Positions 17,071-25,531 of a stretch of 40,865 bases of DNA are shown piece by piece (position 1 is the stretch's first letter; every line of letters begins with the position of its first letter). The notes under the pieces were generated by a model. It was given only the letters and a program-made list of their open reading frames with translations, did no database searches and had not been told where the DNA came from. The translations under genes and the position numbers were made by a program. Origin of the DNA: an uncultured Chlorobiaceae bacterium (GTDB lineage: Bacteria > Bacteroidota > Chlorobiia > Chlorobiales > Chlorobiaceae); NCBI GenBank assembly GCA_903887845.1, contig CAISRC010000016.1:1-40865 (forward strand), given 5' to 3'.

Positions 17071-19155
17071 TTAAACAAGAGCGGTCAATGCAAGAACCAT
17101 ATCAATCAGCTTGATGCCGACAAAGGGCACCATGACGCCTCCCAAACCATAGATAATCAGATTTTTACGAAGGAGGGTATCGGCTCCCATCGGGCGATAT
17201 TTAACGCCCCTGATAGCAACAGGTATCAGCAGAGGAATGATAATGGCATTAAAAATCAATGAGGAGAGAATTGCGCTTTCGGGTGTCGCAAGATGCATGA
17301 TATTGAGGACCTGAAGCCCTGGTATTGCCAGAACAAACATTGCCGGAATAATGGCAAAGTATTTTGCGACATCGTTGGCGATAGAAAACGTCGTCAGCGC
17401 ACCTCGCGTCATAAGCAACTGTTTGCCGATTTCGATAATCTCAATGAGTTTTGTTGGATCACTGTCGAGATCGACCATATTTCCCGCCTCTTTGGCCGCC
17501 TGGGTACCGGAGTTCATAGCGACTCCAATATCAGCCTGGGCAAGCGCTGGCGCATCATTGGTGCCATCCCCCATCATGGCAAGAAGTCTTCCGCTCTGCT
17601 GTTCTTTTCGTATATAATGCAGTTTGTCTTCGGGACGCGCTGAGGCAATGAAATCATCGACGCCAGCCTGGGCTGCAATGGCTGCGGCAGTAAGTGGATT
17701 GTCACCGGTCACCATCACCACGCGCAAACCCATGGCACGAAGACGGGCAAAACGGTCGTAGATGCCGGGTTTGAGAATATCGGAAAGAGCAATCACACCA
17801 AGAAGCTCCTTACCTTCAGCGACAGCAATAGGGGTCATGCCCTTGCGGGCAACATCATCAACCAACCCCTGTAATGTTTCGGAGACCGTTCCGCCCAATC
17901 TTGCACAATAGTTTATGAGTGTATCAGGCGCACCTTTGCGGAGGCTCTGACCATCGGGGAAATCAATACCACTCATTCGGGATTGAGCTGAAAACGGCAC
18001 AACTTTTCCTTCACCATCATAAACAGCCTTTATGCCCAACGTTTTTTCAGCAAGAGTAATAATTGATTTTCCTTCAGGCGTCTGATCGCCGAATGATGCC
18101 TTCATGGCAATCGAAGCAAGACGATCCCTGCTGATACCCGGCAAAGGAAAATAATCCGTTGCCTGTCGGTTGCCCATGGTGATGGTACCGGTCTTGTCAA
18201 GAAGGAGTGTGTCAATATCTCCGGCAAGCTCCACGGCTTTGCCGCTCTTTGCCAGCACATTGGCAGAAAGTGCCCGATCCATACCAGCAATCCCTATGGC
18301 GGAAAGCAGTGCTCCAATGGTGGTCGGAATAAGGCAGACAAGGAGAGCTACCAGCGTCGGCACAGGAAGGGTTATACCAAAATATTTACCGATTGGCCAG
18401 AGTGTACCCGTTACCATTAAAAACGCCAGCGTAAGACCTGCAAGGGTCACCGTCAGAGCAAGTTCATTGGGTGTTTTCTGCCTGACGGCCCCCTCGACGA
18501 GGGCGATCATTTTATCAAGAAAGGAGTGTCCTGATGAAACGGCAATACGAACAACGATATAATCCGAGATGACTCGTGTTCCTCCGACAACTCCGGATCG
18601 ATCGCCACCAGCCTCTCTTACTACCGGTGCTGACTCTCCGGTAATGGCCGATTCATCAACCAGAGCGGCCCCTTCAATAATCTCGCCATCTCCAGGAATA
18701 ATTTCCCCGGTCAAGACAATAACCCGGTCACCTTCCTGGAGTTCGTCAGAATTTACGGATTCCTCTTTACCATCACTTACTCTTCTTGCAACCGTATTCT
18801 GGCGTGTACGTTTGAGACTCTCCGCCTGGGCCTTGCCCCGGGCTTCCGCCAGGGCTTCGGCAAAGTTTGAAAACATCACCGTAAGCCACAATATGAGCAT
18901 GACCGTTACGGTATAGAGTTGGTGTCCAACTCCACTCATGGCATTGACACCTGCAATAAGTGTTGTCAGCACGGCTCCTGCTTCAGTAACAAACATGACA
19001 GGATTTTTTACCATAGCCCTTGGGTCAAGCATCACTATTGAGCGTCGAAGTGCGCTGATAACAAGCTCCTTTTGAAAAATAGAGCTTTTTTTCATCTGAC
19101 GACGCTCGAATTTAGCCTGATCAGAGGGATGTGGCAGAGAATGACTGTTCATCAT
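17071..19155 (-). CDS. kdpB: Potassium-transporting P-type ATPase subunit B
   Basis: KdpB is the P-type ATPase subunit that powers high-affinity potassium uptake in KdpFABC at the inner membrane. The catalytic phosphorylation motif DKTGTITMGNR, the TGES actuator loop (DESAITGESAPV) and the hinge MMGDGTNDAPALAQADIGVAM are complete. GMTPIAVAEGKELLGV is also present. The start ATGATG at 19155, 5 bases after the kdpA stop, gives 694 residues, close to the usual length. The longer frame up to 19344 lies inside kdpA and is rejected. Confidence 0.97.
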   Translation of the reverse strand: MMNSHSLPHPSDQAKFERRQMKKSSIFQKELVISALRRSIVMLDPRAMVKNPVMFVTEAGAVLTTLIAGVNAMSGVGHQLYTVTVMLILWLTVMFSNFAEALAEARGKAQAESLKRTRQNTVARRVSDGKEESVNSDELQEGDRVIVLTGEIIPGDGEIIEGAALVDESAITGESAPVVREAGGDRSGVVGGTRVISDYIVVRIAVSSGHSFLDKMIALVEGAVRQKTPNELALTVTLAGLTLAFLMVTGTLWPIGKYFGITLPVPTLVALLVCLIPTTIGALLSAIGIAGMDRALSANVLAKSGKAVELAGDIDTLLLDKTGTITMGNRQATDYFPLPGISRDRLASIAMKASFGDQTPEGKSIITLAEKTLGIKAVYDGEGKVVPFSAQSRMSGIDFPDGQSLRKGAPDTLINYCARLGGTVSETLQGLVDDVARKGMTPIAVAEGKELLGVIALSDILKPGIYDRFARLRAMGLRVVMVTGDNPLTAAAIAAQAGVDDFIASARPEDKLHYIRKEQQSGRLLAMMGDGTNDAPALAQADIGVAMNSGTQAAKEAGNMVDLDSDPTKLIEIIEIGKQLLMTRGALTTFSIANDVAKYFAIIPAMFVLAIPGLQVLNIMHLATPESAILSSLIFNAIIIPLLIPVAIRGVKYRPMGADTLLRKNLIIYGLGGVMVPFVGIKLIDMVLALTALV

Positions 19156-19159
19156 TATT

Positions 19160-20830
19160 TCAATGATTGATTGCAGTAAGATGATCGGCGACCGGACCAA
19201 GAACAGCGACGGGCAGAAAAAGAAGTGCCCCGATAAACACAACGCTGCCGAGAATAATAAGCCCAAAAAGCAGTGTGTCAGTGCGAAGGGTTCCGGCTGT
19301 TTTGGGAACCGGCTGTTTTGATGCCAGTGAACTGGCAATGGCAAGAGGCAGAATGACAGGAATGTATCGTCCCAGCAGCATCACCACACCTGTGGCAATG
19401 TTCCAGGGAACCGTATTATCAGCAAGCCCCTCGAAACCGGAACCATTGTTCGCTGCCGCAGAGGTAAACTCATAGAGAATTTCGGTAAACCCGTGGGCAC
19501 CGTTATTCAGTACCGTTGCGGCACCTGCCGGAGTTGCCGCAAACAGTGCTGTCCCTCCCAGAATCAGCGCGGGATGAACCAGCAAAGCAAGCAGCGCAAG
19601 CGTCATTTCACGGGTTTCAACCTTTCGGCCAAAATATTCCGGTGTACGACCCACCATCATGCCGCAGATAAAAACACCGACAACGATAAAAATAAACATG
19701 TTGATGAGGCCAACACCAACGCCGCCAAAAACCACATTCATCCACATACCGGCAAGTGGCACAAGGCCGGTCAGCGGGTTGAGGCTGTCGTGCATACAGT
19801 TGACAGAACCATTGCTTGTCGCCGTTGTCAAAGCAGCCCAAAATGCGCCAGCCCCTGATCCAAAACGAAGTTCCTTGCCTTCCAGATTTGGGGTTATGTC
19901 AACGGGAAAACCAGACAATGCCGCAGCCGGAGCACTTTCAAACCAGATTGCCGCTGCACTTTTCAAAAGCAGCAACGCCATCATGACCGAAAATATCACA
20001 ACTGCATCGCGCATTCGTCCCGTGATGCGCCCGAACATCCAGACCACAGCCATGGGAAGCAAAACAAGAGTAACACACTCCACTATATTGGTAAAGAACG
20101 AAGGATTCTCGAACGGATGAGCTGAATTGCCGCCAAAAAAACCTCCCCCGTTTGTGCCAAGCTGCTTGATCGCCACCATAGCAGCTACGGGCCCGCGTGC
20201 TATTGTTTGTGTTGCACCCTCAAGGGTGTGAGCTACTATCGCGCCATCCAGAGTCATCGGTACGCCTCCTGCCAGAAGAAGCAAAGCAACAAAAAGAGAC
20301 AGCGGCAGCAGAATAAAAAAAGTGATGCGCAGCAGATCACGGTAATAATTACCGACAGTCTGCTTCCCGCCGAGCGCTCTGGCAAGAGCCGCAAGGCAGG
20401 CAATTCCTGTACCAGCCGAAACAAACTGCAGCCACATCAACCCGAAAAGCTGAGAAAAATAGCTCATGGATACTTCACCGGAGTAGTGCTGCAAGTTGGT
20501 ATTCGTCACAAACGATGCCGCTGTATTAAATATAAGGCTTGCCTCAAGCGGCCCTTTCGCATCAGGATTCAATGGAAGCCACTGCTGCAGGGCAAGAATG
20601 ATCGTCACAAACGCAAACATCACAACGTTGAACACCATCATGGAAAGGAGATAGCGCTTCCAATCCTGCTCTTCGATGACCGGGGCGCCGCCGATTTTTC
20701 TGAAAATGCCTGAAGTCCATAGGCCATAGCCAGATGCCTCATCAGGCTCGATCAGTCGTGCCATAGCGAGTCCAAGAGGCCATGACAAGAGGAGAGGAAC
20801 AACCAGTAACAATAAATAGAGCTGCGACAT
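19160..20830 (-). CDS. kdpA: Potassium-transporting ATPase subunit A
   Basis: KdpA is the channel-like potassium-binding subunit of KdpFABC, with about ten transmembrane helices. Selectivity-filter-like loops are visible: FVTNTNLQHYSGE, QLGTNGGGFFGGNSAHPFENP, TTATSNGSVNCMHDS and SAAANNGSGFEG. The ATG at 20830 (MSQLYLLLLVVPLLL) gives 556 residues. The upstream in-frame extension runs through kdpF and is rejected. kdpF ends 10 bases upstream. Confidence 0.97.
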   Translation of the reverse strand: MSQLYLLLLVVPLLLSWPLGLAMARLIEPDEASGYGLWTSGIFRKIGGAPVIEEQDWKRYLLSMMVFNVVMFAFVTIILALQQWLPLNPDAKGPLEASLIFNTAASFVTNTNLQHYSGEVSMSYFSQLFGLMWLQFVSAGTGIACLAALARALGGKQTVGNYYRDLLRITFFILLPLSLFVALLLLAGGVPMTLDGAIVAHTLEGATQTIARGPVAAMVAIKQLGTNGGGFFGGNSAHPFENPSFFTNIVECVTLVLLPMAVVWMFGRITGRMRDAVVIFSVMMALLLLKSAAAIWFESAPAAALSGFPVDITPNLEGKELRFGSGAGAFWAALTTATSNGSVNCMHDSLNPLTGLVPLAGMWMNVVFGGVGVGLINMFIFIVVGVFICGMMVGRTPEYFGRKVETREMTLALLALLVHPALILGGTALFAATPAGAATVLNNGAHGFTEILYEFTSAAANNGSGFEGLADNTVPWNIATGVVMLLGRYIPVILPLAIASSLASKQPVPKTAGTLRTDTLLFGLIILGSVVFIGALLFLPVAVLGPVADHLTAINH

Positions 20831-20840
20831 GACTTGATTG

Positions 20841-20921
20841 TTAAAATTTCTCAGGATTGACAATGGCAAAAACCAGGTAAACCATGCAGGCGAGAAAAGT
20901 GAGTAATACCACAATATCCAT
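20841..20921 (-). CDS. kdpF: KdpF small stabilising subunit
   Basis: A 26-codon ORF encodes one transmembrane helix ending in the typical KdpF tail (YLVFAIVNPEKF). KdpF sits between KdpA and KdpB and stabilises the complex. It has a good ribosome binding site, GGAGG, 6 bases before the ATG and precedes kdpA in the canonical FABC order. Confidence 0.88.
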   Translation of the reverse strand: MDIVVLLTFLACMVYLVFAIVNPEKF

Positions 20922-20922
20922 A

Positions 20923-21021
20923 TTAACCTCCGATATGAAAAATGAGACCGACGAATGCTGCAAGCCCTGCAAGAATCAGAAAAATGAGTATGCCGAGATA
21001 AAGATGATGGTAGACATTCAT
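20923..21021 (-). CDS. 32-residue single-helix membrane peptide upstream of kdpF, unknown family
   Basis: A 33-codon ORF with ATG at 21021 and TAA at 20923-20925, one base before the kdpF start. It encodes MNVYHHLYLG followed by a hydrophobic helix (ILIFLILAGLAAFVGLIF) and HIGG. The kdpF ribosome binding site is formed by its last codons (GGA GGT), so the two are translationally coupled. An upstream AAGGACGGTGA is a possible ribosome binding site. I do not recognise the family; position suggests an extra Kdp-associated peptide. Confidence 0.6.
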   Translation of the reverse strand: MNVYHHLYLGILIFLILAGLAAFVGLIFHIGG

Positions 21022-21066
21022 GAGAGTCACCGTCCTTCTATTGAGTAGGCTACACCTTTATAGTAA

Positions 21067-22899
21067 TTATTGATTGTCTTGTCGGACGGGTAGAGTAAAA
21101 TAAAATACCGACCCCTTCCCTTCGACATTTTCAGCGCCAACTGTTCCTCCTTGTGCTTCAACAATCTCCTTCACAATAGAAAGCCCAAGACCGATTCCGC
21201 TTTTTGCTTTTTGGCCCGGAACCCGATAAAACCTTTCGAAAAGATGCTCAAGATGTTCAGATGCTATACCGTTCCCGGTATCTTCAACGGAGAATTTGAT
21301 CTTTTCATCCTCTTCAGCAGCGCTGATGGTTACTTTACCGCCCGGCGAGGTAAACCGCAATGCATTCGAAAGAAGGTTCGCAAAAACATGCTTGATGCGT
21401 TCCGGATCTGCTATAACGTCAGGCAATCCCTCATGAATAGTATTGACAATGGCTACCCCCTGATCAGTGGCATGAAGCATGAACGGCTCAATACCTTCGC
21501 CGCTGAGACGAAAAGGAGAAACCGGAATAATGTTCATAGGGGCTTTTCCCGATTCAATCCGGTTGAGCTCCAGAAGATCATCAAGCATACGTGCAAGCCG
21601 CTCACTCTCATCACGTGCAGACAACAACAGATCTGCCTGCTGTTCGTTGAGATGACCTATGCGTTCTTCAAGCAGAAGATGAACAGACATTCGCAACGAG
21701 GTAAGAGGGGTTCGCAACTGATGGGATACCGTAGCAATAACACTGCGCTTGAGCTCAAGCTGTTCGTGAAGCTGTGTCACATCCCTGAAGATCAGCGCTG
21801 TTCCGGTAAACTCCTCTCGCTCAGCGCTAAAAGGAACAGGTACTACCACAGGTTGAAAAAAGTACTCACTCCTCCCATCGAAATGCTGAATGTAGTCATG
21901 ACCCTCTTCCGACTCCGTTGCGGAACCCTGTCGAACCGTCTTCTGCCACACTCCCTTCAGCCAGTCATGACCGATATCCTGAACAAAAACACCCGCTTTC
22001 AACCCAAAATATCGTTCCGCAGTGTCAGTGGATACTGCAACTTGTCCATTTGCATCCAGCACCGCAATTGGCAAGGGTAGAACCTTGAACACCTCCTGCG
22101 TTACCCGCCGACTGCGATAAAGCTTGTCCTGATCGCTTTTGCGCATTTTTCGGAGAGTTGCAGCCATATCGTTAAATGATTGTGAAAGCTGCCCGATTTC
22201 ATCCTTTGAGGTGGTATCAAGAACAAGATCAAGATTGCCTTTCCGAATCTCTTCGACTGATGCGCTCAACTTTTTGATCGGCATGAGAATCCAGCGATGG
22301 GATCGAAAGCTGAACAAGAGAGCAATAAGTGCACTGGCAAAAATAGCCGAGAGCATGGTATTGTGCGCCGATGCCGCCATCTGGCGAGCATTATCGTTTG
22401 CCGCCTGCATGTTCGCCTGGTTCATCTCCAGAACCTGAGCTGAGAGTTGCTTAATTTGCTGAGAAAGCGGAAGCAGGTCAGTAAAATATCGTCGCTGGCG
22501 TTCGGGAAAAGAGATCGATAGATCTGTAACCTGTTTAATAATAAAATTATACCTAAAAAAAAGAGTATTGATTTGCATGGCTTTCTGATGTTCACCGGGA
22601 AGGGTGATATTGCCAAGCTCCACGCGAAGTGCATGACGAAAGTTTTGTTCATTCTCGTGAATAGTGGTCATTCCATCATCGTAATGACCTGCAAAGGTAA
22701 ACAAGGCGCCACTGTCAATGCGATCAAGAGACTCAGTCATTTTCTGGCAGGCAACCACACTGCGATAGTTTTGCCTGAGAATAACATCAATAGCTCCGCC
22801 AAGGGCATCAATGTGACGTATTGTAAGCACTCCTATTGCAACAACAATGAGAAGCAGACCTCCGAATCCCAGAACCAGTTTTTGTCTTATACCAATCAT
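21067..22899 (-). CDS. Membrane sensor histidine kinase (HAMP-PAS-HisKA-HATPase), KinB-like
   Basis: A 610-residue inner-membrane sensor kinase. The first transmembrane helix is at 8-28, then a helical periplasmic domain of about 150 residues, and a second helix at 183-199. HAMP follows (about 200-255, MPIKKLSASVEEIRKGNLD), then PAS (about 265-380). The dimerisation/phosphoacceptor box VSHQLRTPL has His393. The ATPase domain contains HVFANLLSNALRF, VEDTGNGIA and GIGLGLSIV. The layout resembles Pseudomonas KinB, the partner of AlgB. It lies between the NtrC-type regulator and kdpF, 45 bases before the small membrane peptide, so it is probably the first gene of the kdp transcript. AGGAG precedes the ATG. 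Confidence 0.92.
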   Translation of the reverse strand: MIGIRQKLVLGFGGLLLIVVAIGVLTIRHIDALGGAIDVILRQNYRSVVACQKMTESLDRIDSGALFTFAGHYDDGMTTIHENEQNFRHALRVELGNITLPGEHQKAMQINTLFFRYNFIIKQVTDLSISFPERQRRYFTDLLPLSQQIKQLSAQVLEMNQANMQAANDNARQMAASAHNTMLSAIFASALIALLFSFRSHRWILMPIKKLSASVEEIRKGNLDLVLDTTSKDEIGQLSQSFNDMAATLRKMRKSDQDKLYRSRRVTQEVFKVLPLPIAVLDANGQVAVSTDTAERYFGLKAGVFVQDIGHDWLKGVWQKTVRQGSATESEEGHDYIQHFDGRSEYFFQPVVVPVPFSAEREEFTGTALIFRDVTQLHEQLELKRSVIATVSHQLRTPLTSLRMSVHLLLEERIGHLNEQQADLLLSARDESERLARMLDDLLELNRIESGKAPMNIIPVSPFRLSGEGIEPFMLHATDQGVAIVNTIHEGLPDVIADPERIKHVFANLLSNALRFTSPGGKVTISAAEEDEKIKFSVEDTGNGIASEHLEHLFERFYRVPGQKAKSGIGLGLSIVKEIVEAQGGTVGAENVEGKGSVFYFTLPVRQDNQ

Positions 22900-22934
22900 C
22901 TATGATCTCCTGACATGTTCATGATTAAGTAGTA

Positions 22935-22951
22935 ATGCAAAAAGTGTACCA
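22935..22951 (-). promoter_or_regulatory. Sigma-54 (RpoN) promoter driving the kinase-kdp operon
   Basis: On the minus strand the sequence TGGTACACTTTTTGCAT fits the sigma-54 consensus TGGYACRN4TTGCW at every defined position. The -24 GG and -12 GC are 10 bases apart. Transcription would start near 22925, about 26 bases before the kinase ATG. The adjacent gene encodes a sigma-54 activator, which supports the call. Confidence 0.82.
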
Positions 22952-23078
22952 ATAATGTAATTGCTTGTAAATTAACAGAACAGCCGGGGAGAGTCGCGAT
23001 GACCCTTTGAAATTATCAAGGGCACACGAACTGCGAGCTTGCATTTTTCAAGCTGCCAGGGGCGGGGAAATCCGGCGC

Positions 23079-24410
23079 TTAAATTCCATACTGTTTTCGT
23101 TTTCTCCAGAGCGTCGCCTGATCAATACCAAGAAGCTCTGCTGCTTCTTGAAGAGATTTTGTTGAAGCAAGAATACGACGAATATGGTGCTCCTCAATAA
23201 CCTCCAGGGTTAACGGATCGCCAAGAGAGACCGTATGTATTTTTTTTACAATGCTTTCAGGAAGAAGTTCCAGTCCAATACCATCTGTTTTGCTCAAAAT
23301 AACAGCTCGTTCAATAACATTGCGTAATTCGCGAATATTGCCCGGCCACGAGTAGGTTCTGAGTGCTTGCATAGCCGTATCCGTAAATCCTTCAAGTTTT
23401 TTGTGATTCTGGGCCGCAAAAAACTTCAGCATACTCACAGCAAGCTGTTCAACATCATCAGGACGGGCTGCAAGAGGTGGCAAATCAATCTGGATAACAT
23501 TCAACCGATAAAAAAGGTCCTCACGAAAACGCCCCTCTTTTACCTCTTTTTCAAGCTCTTTATTGGTTGCGGCAATAATCCTGACATTAGCTTTGCGTGT
23601 TTGATGATCACCTATCCTTTCATACTCCCGATCCTGAATAAAGCGAAGAAGTTTTGGCTGAATTGAAAGAGGCAGGTCTCCGATTTCATCAAGAAACAGG
23701 GAACCCCCTTCACAGGAAAAGACTCGTCCCGGATTATCCCTGACAGCTCCGGTAAATGATCCCTTCACATGCCCAAAAAGCTCACTTTCAAGCAGCTCAT
23801 TGCTTAATGAAGGACAAGAGATAACCCCGAATGGTTTGTCAGCTCTGCTGCTCCAGTTATGAAGGGTACGCGCAAGCACCGTTTTGCCGGTGCCGCTCGG
23901 GCCACTTAAAAGAACAACAGCTTCAGACGAGGCAACCTGACGAGCCAACTCAACAAGCCGTTGCATAGAGGGATAACGGGTTGTAAAAGTAATCTCAGGA
24001 TGAATGCGGCTCAAATCTTCCTTCAAAGTCACAATTCGCCGCTCCATCTCACTCACTTCAGCAATACGTCTTATAACAAGATCAAGTTGATCTGGTGTAA
24101 ACGGCTTGGCAATATAGTCAGATGCACCCCGCTTAATAGCTTCGACAGCGCTCTCAATCGAAGCATAAGCAGTAATCACCACAACCTTGATCCATGGATA
24201 AGTATGAAGCATCAACTGCACCAGATCAAGCCCGTTCGCTGTTCCCAAACGCAAGTCAATAAAGACAAGATCAAACACCTGACGATCAGCCTCTGCCATT
24301 GCATCCCTGGAATTGCTGACCGCTTTCACAAAATGGCCTCGCGATTCCATAAAAACCATAAGAGTTTTGCGAATGTTGATTTCATCATCAACAATGAGGA
24401 CATTAAGCAT
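23079..24410 (-). CDS. Sigma-54-dependent response regulator, NtrC/AlgB type
   Basis: A 443-residue activator in three domains. The receiver (1-120) has acidic pocket Asp8/Asp9, phosphoacceptor Asp52 and Lys102. The AAA+ domain has Walker A GPSGTGKT (170-177), a sigma-54 contact loop GSFTGA (217-222) in place of the usual GAFTGA, Walker B SLFLDEIGDLP, and the arginine-finger region RFREDLFYRLNV. The C-terminal Fis-type helix-turn-helix ends in LGIDQATLWRKRKQYGI, which resembles AlgB. It lies directly upstream of the sensor kinase gene and the sigma-54 promoter, so it is the likely activator of the kinase-kdp operon. The 179-base gap to the kinase also contains a small dyad (AGCTTG/CAAGCT) without a U tract. 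Confidence 0.93.
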   Translation of the reverse strand: MLNVLIVDDEINIRKTLMVFMESRGHFVKAVSNSRDAMAEADRQVFDLVFIDLRLGTANGLDLVQLMLHTYPWIKVVVITAYASIESAVEAIKRGASDYIAKPFTPDQLDLVIRRIAEVSEMERRIVTLKEDLSRIHPEITFTTRYPSMQRLVELARQVASSEAVVLLSGPSGTGKTVLARTLHNWSSRADKPFGVISCPSLSNELLESELFGHVKGSFTGAVRDNPGRVFSCEGGSLFLDEIGDLPLSIQPKLLRFIQDREYERIGDHQTRKANVRIIAATNKELEKEVKEGRFREDLFYRLNVIQIDLPPLAARPDDVEQLAVSMLKFFAAQNHKKLEGFTDTAMQALRTYSWPGNIRELRNVIERAVILSKTDGIGLELLPESIVKKIHTVSLGDPLTLEVIEEHHIRRILASTKSLQEAAELLGIDQATLWRKRKQYGI

Positions 24411-24493
24411 AGTGCAAGAGATTTATTGTTCGCTATTTACAATTCATCCAATCGGGCTCTTACACAAAGATGACGCATAGTTGGTATAAAAAC

Positions 24494-24533
24494 AAAAAAG
24501 GCAGCACACCGGTTGATGTGTGCTGCCTTTTTT
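24494..24533. terminator. Bidirectional intrinsic terminator downstream of tRNA-Asn
   Basis: A perfect 10-bp stem (GGCAGCACAC at 24500-24509 with GTGTGCTGCC at 24518-24527) is flanked by A6 on the left and T6 on the right. It therefore terminates transcripts from either side; the minus-strand tRNA ends 2 bases from it. Confidence 0.88.
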
Positions 24534-24534
24534 C

Positions 24535-24609
24535 TGGCTCCGCGGGCAGGACTCGAACCTGCAACCCTGCGATTAACAGTCGCATGCTCTACCATTGAGC
24601 TACCGCGGA
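24535..24609 (-). tRNA. tRNA-Asn (anticodon GTT), CCA encoded
   Basis: A complete cloverleaf is visible on the minus strand. The acceptor is TCCGCGG/CCGCGGA, the D arm GCTC/GAGC, the anticodon stem TGCGA/TCGCA around CTGTTAA (GTT, Asn), and the T arm GCAGG/CCTGC with TTCGAGT. The discriminator is G and the CCA end is encoded at 24535-24537. Confidence 0.97.
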
Positions 24610-24760
24610 ATATTTTGTCGGCTAATATACACCTGTTTTTACAAAAAGCAAACCCTCACAAGCATTTTTTATGCGTTTATGTGAAAGTTGTCCTGCTGCC
24701 GGCTTTCATTTTCCATAATAATTTTTGTACATTGATTCTCTTTTATCGAAAAGATGGTCT

Positions 24761-25285
24761 ATGTATAAAGAGAAATCACTGATAGAGATTCGCACCAGTA
24801 CTCTTTCAGAAGGAATCAACAATCTTGATTTTACCTGTCAAGCCGGAGATTTCGAAGGAAGGAGGTTAGCTGAGGCTGGTTTTACGAAAGAGATTGCCGT
24901 TCATGTCATTGCCAAAAAGAGTGACGACGAAATAGCGGTCACCATCAACACATCAGCAGTCGCCGATTCTTCGTGCGACCGATGTCTTGCTCCGATTGCA
25001 AAGGTTCTGACCGGCTCGCTTGATCTTTTTTATACCTTTGGAACATCTCTTGACAGAGAGCACGATGAGAATGACGAGTATCGTCAAATTGAGAAGAGTA
25101 CCGAATACATTGACATTACTGAAGAGGTGTGCGACACGTTAATCCTGTCGGTGCCAATGAAGATGACCTGCACGAACAACCCTGACTGTCGGTTGTTCAG
25201 CAGCCATGAACTCGAAGAGCCTCAGGCCGGGCGTCAGACGTCATGGCAGGAGTCACTTGAAAAGCTGAAAGAAAAGTATCGTTAA
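24761..25285 (+). CDS. DUF177/YceD family protein
   Basis: A 174-residue YceD/DUF177 protein. The family is linked with 23S rRNA accumulation and nearly always sits directly before rpmF, as here. Visible features are a CDRC pair in SSCDRCLAPI, an acidic middle, YIDITEEVCDTLILSVPMK, and a second cysteine cluster CTNNPDC. These are the usual DUF177 landmarks. The ATG at 24761 fits; the longer upstream frame has no support. rpmF follows after 26 bases. Confidence 0.85.
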   Translation: MYKEKSLIEIRTSTLSEGINNLDFTCQAGDFEGRRLAEAGFTKEIAVHVIAKKSDDEIAVTINTSAVADSSCDRCLAPIAKVLTGSLDLFYTFGTSLDREHDENDEYRQIEKSTEYIDITEEVCDTLILSVPMKMTCTNNPDCRLFSSHELEEPQAGRQTSWQESLEKLKEKYR

Positions 25286-25311
25286 CTGACTTATAAATAA
25301 AGAGCAGCACC

Positions 25312-25503
25312 ATGGCCAATCCTAAAGCCAAAATGTCGAAATCCCGCAGGGATAAAAGACGCGCCCAATTCAATGCCCGCACAAAACCGGCAACAACGGT
25401 CAATTGCCCTCACTGCGGCGAACCAACCCTTCCGCACCGTGCGTGCCGCCATTGCGGATATTATCGTGGAAGAAGTGTCGTCAATAAATTAGCAAAGAGC
25501 TGA
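25312..25503 (+). CDS. rpmF: 50S ribosomal protein L32
   Basis: A 63-residue L32 with the conserved start [18 protein letters not shown] and the zinc ribbon CPHCGE ... CRHCGYY. It lies in the classical order DUF177-rpmF-plsX, joining ribosome and phospholipid synthesis genes. Confidence 0.98.
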   Translation: MANPKAKMSKSRRDKRRAQFNARTKPATTVNCPHCGEPTLPHRACRHCGYYRGRSVVNKLAKS

Positions 25504-25531
25504 TCAACTAAAACAAGACAAAAACCCGATC

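Noticed and set aside
21151-22080. 309-codon plus-strand frame opposite the sensor kinase
   Set aside because: It is an antisense frame over a clear HAMP-PAS-HisKA-HATPase gene, with a peptide rich in Arg/Cys/His and no domain.
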